A stretch of DNA of 23,641 nt, from IMG/VR virus record IMGVR_UViG_3300047453_000009, positions 1 through 23,641 of that record; one strand, 5' to 3'. Both the position numbers and the translations under genes were made by a program. This DNA is from a virus. Shown here in pieces: positions 1 to 5,338 of this stretch. Positions within the stretch are counted from its first letter, which is position 1; the number at the start of each line of letters is the position of its first letter. The notes beneath the pieces were generated by a model. It did no database searches. It was given only the letters and a program-made list of their open reading frames with translations, and was not told the origin of the DNA.

Positions 1-686
1 TCTTCGTTATCTTCCTTAAGTTTAAGTTGTATCTGTGTCTCTGTTTTCTTTTCCAGGAATGAACCCAAGTGTCCTGTAGGTTTATCGCTATTGAAGTTGC
101 TATGGATAACTACCATAATATGAACGTTGTACTCCTCGCTCCATCTCATTATCTCCTGGACTATAGCTGCTGATTCCTTGATGTCATTAACGTCTAGCAC
201 TAGGTCAGCAACACCATCGATAATAACAAGACCCGTTTCATCTTGATACTTATCTAAGTACCAATCAATAAACTTTACCCTTTCATTTGCAGGCAATGTC
301 CTCATTGCATACGGATCATAATCTAGGCCATCGTATTTAGATATATCCAGAACTCTGCGGAATACCTTTTGAGCGTGGAATATACCTTGCTCAGTATCGA
401 AGTGAACTAGCTTAAGGTCTTCTCTGTGACCTCTTATTGCGCCTGTGCAGTCCGTTTTACCGGACAAGTAGGCTCCTGCAATCATTGATATAAAGAAAGT
501 CTTCTTACTTTTTGGTGGTGCTTGTACAAAGCTGAAGTTTCCATAGGTTCCTATGGGTGTTGGATATGTGTCGTCTTTTGATTTGTATGTGCCATAGCTA
601 ACAGCTATTGGCGGGTACTCAACCTCTGCGTATGGGTTTACCGATAATTCTGTCCTTAATTGTTCGTATCTTTCGTCTAATGTCAT
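1..686 (-). CDS. RepA/AAA_25-like replication ATPase (partial, C-terminus outside window)
   Basis: The ORF starts at ATG 686 and runs off the left edge, giving 228 residues. It reads as a RecA-fold ATPase of the RepA/AAA_25 type used by Bacteroidota phages and mobile elements as a replicative helicase or loader. Visible landmarks are a P-loop-position motif QAPPKSKKT (residues 55-63), FDTEQ (96-100), a Walker B strand LVIIDG with Asp157, and IHSNFNSDKPTGHLGS (194-209), which resembles the sensor region of the family. The P-loop is degenerate: Ala and Lys stand where GxxxxGKT has glycines, but the Lys-Thr pair remains. An intrinsic terminator lies between it and the upstream 94-aa gene, so it may need readthrough or its own promoter. 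The neighbouring ERF and nuclease genes fit a replication/recombination block. The family call is fairly secure; the exact role is inferred. Confidence 0.8.
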   Translation of the reverse strand, partial: MTLDERYEQLRTELSVNPYAEVEYPPIAVSYGTYKSKDDTYPTPIGTYGNFSFVQAPPKSKKTFFISMIAGAYLSGKTDCTGAIRGHREDLKLVHFDTEQGIFHAQKVFRRVLDISKYDGLDYDPYAMRTLPANERVKFIDWYLDKYQDETGLVIIDGVADLVLDVNDIKESAAIVQEIMRWSEEYNVHIMVVIHSNFNSDKPTGHLGSFLEKKTETQIQLKLKEDNE

Positions 687-706
687 CTCTCTTAAAATTA
701 GTGGTT

Positions 707-737
707 AAAAAAGGGTGAGGTTTTAAGCCCACCCTTT
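707..737 (-). terminator. Intrinsic terminator between the 94-aa gene and the RepA-like ATPase gene
   Basis: Read on the minus strand, AAGGGTG..CCTCACCCTT folds into a stem of about nine pairs (one G-T wobble) with an A-rich loop, followed directly by six T (complement of 707-712). It sits between the stop of the 94-aa gene at 760 and the ATPase start at 686. It should at least attenuate transcription into the ATPase gene. Confidence 0.75.
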
Positions 738-759
738 AAGTAAAACAAAAGAGACAACA

Positions 760-1044
760 CTAGAACTCTAAACTAGAGTCAAGGGTTTCGGTTTCGGCTG
801 GAGCTAAATCTCTAGCCGTTTTTATATTCCCATCAGTCCAGACAACTTTGCCGTTTCCGATATAGGATTTTTTGGTTTTAGCTTCACGCTCCTCTTTTGA
901 TTGAGCGTAGAAGACGGATGCATTCTGACCGTATTGAGACAACTCATCACGAGTAGCTACGGTTAGATTAAGGTATTGACCTTTATTTAGTTTACTTTTA
1001 TCGATTTTCTTTACATCGATTGAGATTTCAGTTAATGCTGCCAT
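760..1044 (-). CDS. Small protein of the ERF recombination cluster (possible ssDNA-binding protein)
   Basis: This 94-aa protein directly follows the ERF gene with a 2-bp gap. It contains KGQYLNLTVATRDELSQYG, SKEEREAKTKKSYIGNGKVV and WTDGN. From memory, the pattern KxxYLNLT..SKEERExK..YxGxxKVVWTDG recurs in small proteins beside recombination genes of Bacteroidota phages. The C-terminus is acidic and ends in an aromatic residue (ETLDSSLEF), loosely like the protein-binding tip of bacterial SSB. That makes an ssDNA-binding or accessory role plausible, but no OB-fold can be shown by eye. Its function is therefore unassigned. The gene ends just before an intrinsic terminator. Confidence 0.8.
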   Translation of the reverse strand: MAALTEISIDVKKIDKSKLNKGQYLNLTVATRDELSQYGQNASVFYAQSKEEREAKTKKSYIGNGKVVWTDGNIKTARDLAPAETETLDSSLEF

Positions 1045-1046
1045 AT

Positions 1047-1613
1047 TTATTTATTTACAAGTTTAATTTTCGCTGCATCTGAAATATTGTATTTCATCTG
1101 CACCTTTTCTATGTTACCTCCATTATCCATATAGTTCTTTACTTTATCGAACTCAGGGGTATTCGGTTTAAGAATAGCTTTCTTTGTATCAACCTTTTGT
1201 GGTTGAGCAGTAGCTGTCTTTCCGTGTGTGTTAGTCGCATCTGCATCTTTGGTGTCATCAATTAAGAATAAACCGTTTAACGCATACTTGCGAGCGTATG
1301 AAGAAGAAGATCCAAACGACTGGGCAATATCCATTCCCTTTCTGTTTGGGTCAACCCCAGCCTGTGCAGATACAGATACAGTGTCCTTGCCATCCGTTAT
1401 AGAAGCCGTAGCTACTATATGAGGGATTGCGCCTTCACCTACAAAAATATCTGATACAGTCAGAACAATTCCTTGCTCTGCGAGAAGCGGTTTGACAGCC
1501 TCTAGGATGTCTTCACAGCTTCGGTAGTTATACTTTCCAAAGTTATTCCTTTGGTTCTTCGGTGCTTTCAGTCTCCCCTGAATAGCAACCAACTTATTTA
1601 CTAGCGTAGTCAT
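1047..1613 (-). CDS. erf: ERF-family single-strand annealing protein
   Basis: The 188-aa product belongs to the ERF superfamily, phage recombinases that anneal complementary single strands during recombination and genome circularisation. Characteristic features are the N-terminal KYNYRSCEDILEAVKPLL (residues 27-44), a central stretch ending in MDIAQSFGSSSSYARKYAL (94-112), and GLFLIDDTKDAD (114-125). The SSSYARKYAL..L..IDD.KDAD block is the family signature. The C-terminal tail after about residue 130 is lower-complexity and then basic, as is common in these proteins. A PD-(D/E)XK nuclease lies just upstream and a 94-aa partner just downstream, so the three form a small recombination operon. 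The length is normal for phage ERF proteins. Confidence 0.92.
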   Translation of the reverse strand: MTTLVNKLVAIQGRLKAPKNQRNNFGKYNYRSCEDILEAVKPLLAEQGIVLTVSDIFVGEGAIPHIVATASITDGKDTVSVSAQAGVDPNRKGMDIAQSFGSSSSYARKYALNGLFLIDDTKDADATNTHGKTATAQPQKVDTKKAILKPNTPEFDKVKNYMDNGGNIEKVQMKYNISDAAKIKLVNK

Positions 1614-1640
1614 ACTGCAAATATATACATTATTTTTGAT

Positions 1641-2018
1641 TTACAAAATAATATCAAAGTTATTGAAGTTCTCTTTGTATTTATTTTTTACGCATAATCT
1701 AAATGCCTTCTGGCCGTTGTTAGGCAGTATAAAGAAACCTTTGTGTTTTTCGTGCCATACAGCAAAAAAATCAACCTCCTCCTTAGAATAATATTTTTTA
1801 CCTGATTTTATTTCAATCTGAGGAGTCTTCTGTTTGTCAGAAGTATATCTATTATCTGACATATATTTAACTTGAAATTTATACATCAAATTATCTTTCT
1901 CTAATATACAATCGTAAGGAGAAGAACCCAATAAAGGCATAGAAACATTAAAACCGCTCTCCATAGCCTTTGTTACAAACTTGTATTCCGCAAAACAACC
2001 TTTTTGATTTATGTCCAT
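1641..2018 (-). CDS. PD-(D/E)XK-fold endonuclease-like protein
   Basis: The 125-aa protein has the layout of a small PD-(D/E)XK nuclease of the PF11645-like type. It shows GCFAEYKFVTKAMESGFNV with Glu11, SPYDCI with Asp36, and KFQVKY with Gln49-x-Lys51. These match the E...D...(E/Q)xK metal-binding and catalytic positions, with Gln instead of Glu in the final motif, a known variant. The later part, YYSKEEVDFFAVWHEKHKGF, matches the conserved tail of such proteins. Likely roles are processing of recombination or replication intermediates (resolvase-like) or cutting of host DNA. Its position immediately before ERF favours recombination. The nuclease fold is likely; the substrate is unknown. Confidence 0.72.
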   Translation of the reverse strand: MDINQKGCFAEYKFVTKAMESGFNVSMPLLGSSPYDCILEKDNLMYKFQVKYMSDNRYTSDKQKTPQIEIKSGKKYYSKEEVDFFAVWHEKHKGFFILPNNGQKAFRLCVKNKYKENFNNFDIIL

Positions 2019-2028
2019 ATGTGCGATA

Positions 2029-2274
2029 TTAAGAGTTTATCTCTTCATACTCCTCACACTTAAAAGACAACATACCGACTTTTATATCACTTTCGTGGCA
2101 CTCCTGTTTGAGGCTTTTAATCAGCGTATTATTCTCTCTGCATTCCAAGTGTAAACTAGCCACATATATGGCTATCTCATTCAGTGATTGCACGACCTGA
2201 GGGTCGTGGTCTTTTAGGGTCTGTGATATTAAGTCAAAATTATTATAAAAGTTTATTTCGTGTATTGCATCCAT
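2029..2274 (-). CDS. Hypothetical 81-aa protein with a coiled C-terminal half
   Basis: I do not recognise this protein. It is small, with a predicted helical, Glu/Lys/Ser-rich second half containing three cysteines (LHLECREN, LKQECHES, SFKCEEYEE). It is the first gene after the AT-rich intergenic region, so it probably leads the early/recombination operon that continues with the nuclease, ERF and the 94-aa protein. The ATG at 2274 is preceded by an A-rich stretch, a typical Bacteroidota translation leader. No catalytic motif or membrane segment is visible. Confidence 0.6.
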   Translation of the reverse strand: MDAIHEINFYNNFDLISQTLKDHDPQVVQSLNEIAIYVASLHLECRENNTLIKSLKQECHESDIKVGMLSFKCEEYEEINS

Positions 2275-2323
2275 ATCTTTTTGTTTTATGGTGCTAATAT
2301 ATAAAACTTTTTTTAAATACCTA

Positions 2324-2361
2324 ATGTAATATTATTACATACAATTTATTTGTATGTAATA
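2324..2361. promoter_or_regulatory. Alternating ATGTAAT half-sites and 12-bp inverted repeat (candidate operator)
   Basis: ATGTAAT occurs at 2324-2330, its complement ATTACAT at 2334-2340, and ATGTAAT again at 2354-2360. The last two are the ends of a perfect 12-bp inverted repeat (TATTACATACAA at 2333-2344, TTGTATGTAATA at 2350-2361) with a 5-bp spacer. The arrangement lies 50-90 bp upstream of the first early gene. It looks like a binding site for a dimeric regulator, or part of a replication origin. Confidence 0.5.
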
Positions 2362-2430
2362 GTATATATAATATATAATATAATATTAATATATAATATA
2401 ATAATAAAGTATAATATATAATATAATATA
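2362..2430. other. Low-complexity TATAATATAA tract
   Basis: This stretch of about 70 bp is composed almost only of A and T, in repeated TATAATATA-type words. It lies between the inverted repeat and a strong GC hairpin. It could be an easily melted region (origin unwinding element) or promoter-proximal DNA. I see no TAnnTTTG promoter in it and no ORF. Confidence 0.5.
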
Positions 2431-2460
2431 GGGCATAGCCCCCTTAAAAGGGGCTAGCCC
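2431..2460 (-). terminator. Strong hairpin terminator after the lysis block
   Basis: The arms GGGC(A)TAGCCCC and GGGGCTAGCCC pair over 11 bp with a single bulged A and a 7-nt loop. The hairpin begins 2 bp beyond the stop codon of the 133-aa gene (2463). On the minus strand it is followed by an A/T tract rather than a clean T-run, so it is either a terminator or an mRNA 3'-end stabiliser. It separates late genes from the early block. Confidence 0.7.
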
Positions 2461-2462
2461 AC

Positions 2463-2864
2463 TTATTTTATACTTCTTTCGTGTATTATTTCAAATGGAA
2501 ATATGGAATCAGCCTTCATATCATCGTTATCTACGTAGATATAATTGTTGTGTATTCCTATACGGGTAAAACCTGCCTCAAGAAGAGCTGTTATTATCCG
2601 GTATCTTTTGTATGTGTGTTTGCATTGTATTACGGCTGCTCTGCCGATCAAGTGTGATGAATGCTCAAGTTCGTTTATACTGCCTCTGCATCCGTAACAG
2701 ACAAACCCTTTAAGTATTTTGAATTTTAGCTCGGCTAAATCCCTTGCTTCGTCCAACATCCTTAGGAAATGCCTATCCATATTTTTAAAGCCTGTAGAGT
2801 GCTTACTGCACCACTGACAGTCAAATTCTTCGTATTCGAAGTTTTTAAGCTCGTGTATACCCAC
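2463..2864 (-). CDS. Degenerate M15 peptidase-like protein with two CxxC pairs
   Basis: The 133-aa protein aligns along its whole length with the intact M15 peptidase encoded at 3405-3761 (FEYEEFD, MLDEARD, SSHLIGRAAV, LLEAGFTRIGI). His71 is kept. The position of the metal-ligand Asp is Val78, the second metal-ligand His is Tyr110 (YIYVDND instead of FIHADID), and GFRTP is replaced by GFVCYGC. It has also gained CQWC (Cys16, Cys19) and CYGC (Cys56, Cys59), possibly a new zinc site. The likely product is a non-catalytic cell-wall-binding or regulatory protein rather than an active endopeptidase. The start is GTG at 2864 inside a repeated 3'-end element; an in-frame stop lies just upstream. It is the last gene of the lysis block. 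Confidence 0.75.
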   Translation of the reverse strand: MGIHELKNFEYEEFDCQWCSKHSTGFKNMDRHFLRMLDEARDLAELKFKILKGFVCYGCRGSINELEHSSHLIGRAAVIQCKHTYKRYRIITALLEAGFTRIGIHNNYIYVDNDDMKADSIFPFEIIHERSIK

Positions 2865-2902
2865 TGCGTTTAAGAATTAACCTACTGCGTTTAATGATTA
2901 AC
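2862..2902 (-). repeat. Tandem TTAAACGCA repeat, copy A
   Basis: On the plus strand two 20-21-bp halves, CACTGCGTTTAAGAATTAAC and CTACTGCGTTTAATGATTAA(C), stand in tandem. On the minus strand the element carries the stop codon of the 41-aa gene and the GTG start of the 133-aa gene. A related two-half element lies at 12367-12404 across the stop of the tail tube gene. Confidence 0.6.
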
Positions 2903-3023
2903 GCCCTTGTCCTCTGTAAGCCTTCTTGTGTCCTCTTTTGCCTGGTGATGCATTTTTAGAATGCACACCTGGTCTTTTCGTTCTTGCACCTCCCCTGTAG
3001 AGACTATCTATCTTCTTTGCCAC
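2898..3023 (-). CDS. Small basic conserved phage protein (41 aa, GTG start)
   Basis: A short ORF beginning GTG-GCA-AAG-AAG at 3023 overlaps the end of the holin gene by 20 bp in another frame. It encodes a strongly basic 41-residue protein: MAKKIDSLYRGGARTKRPG at the start, VHSKNASPGKRGHKK in the middle and AYRGQGR at the end. From memory, the ending KxYRGQGR after a RPGVHSK block is common in very small proteins of Bacteroidota phages, which supports a real gene. Its function is unknown; the charge suggests nucleic-acid or capsid binding. No other start fits except near-cognate codons. Confidence 0.7.
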   Translation of the reverse strand: MAKKIDSLYRGGARTKRPGVHSKNASPGKRGHKKAYRGQGR

Positions 3024-3405
3024 TCTTCTTATTCTTTTCCCAAGTTCTACCTACGAAATAAGCCCCATAAACCGTTATAAGTAAACTCTGGAATATTGGA
3101 ACGTATTGCTCCTGTACTTTAAATCCTCCTATGTTACCATCCGTAAAAGCCAATAGTGTAAACATAACCGTTAGAAACACAAGCACAAGAGGACGTATGT
3201 TCTTTGACAAGAACGAGTCCGATTGCATATCATACTTCCAACGCTCCGTAACTTGGTCCTGCGCTTCCTTGTCAGCCTGCTCAAGCAGCTCCTGAAGCCT
3301 TCTCTTGGCTTCTAAGCGTTCTTCGTCACTTGTGTGGAGGTTATCTATTACTTTACCAATATCCTTCAGTAAACCGCCTGTAATGGCTTGGAATATCTTT
3401 TTCAT
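3004..3405 (-). CDS. 3TM-type phage holin (GTA_holin_3TM-like)
   Basis: Counted from ATG 3405 the product has 133 residues. It starts MKKIFQAITGGLLKDIGKVI, continues with a charged helical stretch (DEERLEAKRRLQELLEQADKE) and then WKYDMQSDSFLSKNIRPLVL. Two clear hydrophobic segments follow (about residues 70-87 and 103-118), and it ends YFVGRTWEKNKK. The W..DM.SDS.L.KN.RPL block and GRTWEK ending match the holin family with three predicted membrane segments. It would make lesions in the inner membrane to release the adjacent peptidase. The start overlaps the stop of the M15 gene as TAATG, so translation is coupled; an upstream in-frame GTG at 3417 is less likely. Confidence 0.82.
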   Translation of the reverse strand: MKKIFQAITGGLLKDIGKVIDNLHTSDEERLEAKRRLQELLEQADKEAQDQVTERWKYDMQSDSFLSKNIRPLVLVFLTVMFTLLAFTDGNIGGFKVQEQYVPIFQSLLITVYGAYFVGRTWEKNKKSGKEDR

Positions 3406-3761
3406 TAGTAAGTCCACATTACACCAATAGACTTATCAGGATCTATATCAGCGTGTATAAAAGTCTTTGCAACTCCTATCCTGCTAAACCCTACGTCTAA
3501 AAGGCAGTTAATTAAATCAAATCTGTCTGTGCTATTTGTACAAGCTATGTCTACTGCAAGTCCTTTAAGATGGCTGCTTGTTTCTACTCCTCCTACTTTT
3601 TCGTTGTGTGCAGGTGTTCTAAACCCACTATTTATGTGTATGGGTTTGTCGAACTTATCTCTTACTTCGTCTAGCATCTCAAGCAAAGTCTTATCCATTA
3701 GCTGACCACTACCTTGTACGTCAGGACTATCGAACTCTGAATAGTTAAAGTATCTTAACAT
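3405..3761 (-). CDS. M15-family peptidase, phage endolysin
   Basis: Counted from ATG 3761 the product has 118 residues. It is a complete, small M15 (VanY/Peptidase_M15_3-like) zinc peptidase that cuts peptide cross-links in peptidoglycan. The metal-binding pattern is present: SSHLKGLAVD with His64 and Asp71, and FIHADID with His103. The conserved NSGFRTPAHN (44-53) comes before it. No signal peptide is visible, so it should need the neighbouring holin to reach the periplasm. A TTG codon nine bases upstream could extend it, but the ATG precedes the typical MLRYFNYSEF start. A diverged inactive-looking paralogue lies two genes downstream. Confidence 0.9.
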   Translation of the reverse strand: MLRYFNYSEFDSPDVQGSGQLMDKTLLEMLDEVRDKFDKPIHINSGFRTPAHNEKVGGVETSSHLKGLAVDIACTNSTDRFDLINCLLDVGFSRIGVAKTFIHADIDPDKSIGVMWTY

Positions 3762-3789
3762 AAACCACAATACATACAGATATCACACA

Positions 3790-3945
3790 TTATTTCTTCT
3801 TTTTTAACTCGTACCACTTTTGAACTGTGTAACCAATAGTAACTACTAATAAAAGTATTTTAAGGCTATCTTCTAATATATCCATTGTACTAACTGTAAT
3901 AGCTGATAAATTAATTATATAAAGTTTAAGTGAGTTCAAGTCCAT
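3790..3945 (-). CDS. Small single-membrane-segment phage protein in lysis block
   Basis: This 51-aa ORF begins MDLNSLKLYIINLSAI at ATG 3945. It has one hydrophobic segment around residues 30-41 (LLLVVTIGYTV) and ends in a basic tail, KWYELKKKK. Small proteins with an N-terminal amphipathic stretch, one membrane segment ending in a YT..KWY-like motif and a Lys-rich tail are common beside lysis genes of flavobacterial phages. An auxiliary holin or spanin-like role is therefore likely but not proven. The gene lies between the DUF7936-like gene and the M15 peptidase, in the same direction. Confidence 0.68.
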   Translation of the reverse strand: MDLNSLKLYIINLSAITVSTMDILEDSLKILLLVVTIGYTVQKWYELKKKK

Positions 3946-3952
3946 TTTTTAT

Positions 3953-4270
3953 TTAATAAGGAAGCCCATCTATATGATCGGGCTTACTGTTTATCATAGT
4001 TACGTGAGCTAAGTGTTTACTGTTTACTTTCTCCTCTATTTCGTCTTTGGTTTCTCCCATATAGTCAAAACACCATTCTAACATAATCTCTTCAGTTAGT
4101 TCTTCGAAAGGAATAAAATCTTCATCTATCCCATTATATTCGTTTACAACGATATAGTAGCTTCTTACCAAGTGGCTATCACCTGTCTGCGCATATACGC
4201 AAGTAATGTTGGTTACAAAACCATCATCTTGCTTTCTTGTTGCATTTGTTATTTGCCAACCGTTCTTCAT
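3953..4270 (-). CDS. DUF7936-like small phage protein
   Basis: The 105-aa protein begins MKNGWQITNATRKQDDGFV and contains IPFEELTEEIMLEWCFDYMG followed by an acidic stretch. The pattern WxITxxxxxxxxGFVxxI...FIPFEELTEExMxxW fits a family of short phage proteins usually found near fibre or structural genes (DUF7936 from memory). Its role is unknown. It follows the tail-assembly-chaperone-like gene by 1 bp and comes before the lysis genes. Confidence 0.65.
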   Translation of the reverse strand: MKNGWQITNATRKQDDGFVTNITCVYAQTGDSHLVRSYYIVVNEYNGIDEDFIPFEELTEEIMLEWCFDYMGETKDEIEEKVNSKHLAHVTMINSKPDHIDGLPY

Positions 4271-4271
4271 A

Positions 4272-4574
4272 TTACGGTCTTGTAGGTCTATCTCCGTTAG
4301 GAAAATCAGTCTGTTGTGGATAATCTCTCAATTCCTCTCTATATACTAAATAAGAGGCGTGGTCAGGATGGTCTGTTACAGATACTATCCAATCAGTACT
4401 TTTTAACTCTGCATCTCTCCATTGACGTTCTTCTTTTAGAAGTTGGTTTTGAGTGCGTGGTTGTTCTTCATAAAATCTTTTTTCTATAATAACCCCATTA
4501 TCATAATTATAACGAAGTAAATCTCCATCTTGTGGCTCTTGGTTTGGATGTGTTATATTTTCTATTATCATCAT
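4272..4574 (-). CDS. Phage tail assembly chaperone-like protein (Phage_tail_APC type)
   Basis: The 100-aa protein has a variable N-terminal half and the signature C-terminal half: RQWRDAELKSTDWIV, VTDHPDHASYLVYREELRDY, FPNGDRPTRP. The order WRxxxLxxTDW...D.P.....Y..YR..LRD.P....FP...P is that of the PF16778-like tail-fibre-associated assembly proteins. These often sit directly after fibre genes and help fibre folding or attachment. The location after two fibre-related genes agrees. The ATG lies behind a run of A, with the stop of the upstream gene 8 bp away. Two consecutive ATGs (4574, 4571) could serve as the start. Confidence 0.8.
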   Translation of the reverse strand: MMIIENITHPNQEPQDGDLLRYNYDNGVIIEKRFYEEQPRTQNQLLKEERQWRDAELKSTDWIVSVTDHPDHASYLVYREELRDYPQQTDFPNGDRPTRP

Positions 4575-4581
4575 TTTTTTT

Positions 4582-5331
4582 TTAAACTACTGTTGTATCT
4601 AATATGTAAGAGCAACCACCTTTCATTTGAAAGGCATCTCCTGCATTATCACTAGACATAGTTGTATTAGTTACTTTTACTGTTAAACTTGTTTCAAACC
4701 TCAATCTTGGTAAATTGTAGTGTATAAATTCGTGAACACTATATATTTTTACGCTTGGATGATATGAGTTACTTCCAACATCTACATATGTTGGTAAAGA
4801 TAATGATGGCTGATTTGTTAAACCACCATTACCCATAAAACCTACTGCTGTGGTATCATTACTTAAATTAGTTGTATAAAAATCTCCTCTACTGTGATAA
4901 CCCCACAATAGCCTTGTTCCATTTGTTGTTGAACTTAAGTCATAGCTAAAAGTATATTCAGTACCATCTACTGTTATTTTAATAGTTTGAGTACCTGCAT
5001 TAGAACCACTATCACTATCTCCTGACGTTGCTGTTATAACATTACACAAAAAACCACTTCCACTTGTTATATTTAATAATGTTGCTTCTGTGTTTGCTGT
5101 TTGAGTTGCAGATGCTAAATTTTGACTTAAAGATGCGCTAGTTCCTGTTAAAGGATTACTAGAACTATTAGATGCTATATTTAATCCTGAATTTCTTGCT
5201 AGATTACTTCTATACCAATTATCAGGCACATTCCCTATACTATCTCCTTGTAGATAAATGATAGGTAAGTCATTAGGGTTTCTTTTTATACTTGTATCTC
5301 CTTCAGGGAAAAATTGTGAATAATTACTCAT
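4582..5331 (-). CDS. Fibre-associated or receptor-binding structural protein
   Basis: Starting at ATG 5331 (MSNYSQFFPEGDTS), the protein has 249 residues. It is rich in Ser, Thr, Asn and Gly, with alternating beta-type segments such as TIKITVDGTEYTFSYDLSS and RLRFETSLTVKVTNTTM. It ends YILDTTVV. The start PxGDTSIKRNPND suggests an anchor peptide common to phage fibre parts. It follows the giant fibre gene directly and precedes the tail-APC-like chaperone, so it is probably a second fibre subunit or an adhesin tip. A TTG codon at 5352 would extend it into the end of the fibre gene; the ATG is preferred. No enzymatic motif is visible. Confidence 0.65.
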   Translation of the reverse strand: MSNYSQFFPEGDTSIKRNPNDLPIIYLQGDSIGNVPDNWYRSNLARNSGLNIASNSSSNPLTGTSASLSQNLASATQTANTEATLLNITSGSGFLCNVITATSGDSDSGSNAGTQTIKITVDGTEYTFSYDLSSTTNGTRLLWGYHSRGDFYTTNLSNDTTAVGFMGNGGLTNQPSLSLPTYVDVGSNSYHPSVKIYSVHEFIHYNLPRLRFETSLTVKVTNTTMSSDNAGDAFQMKGGCSYILDTTVV

Positions 5332-5338
5332 AGTTTTA

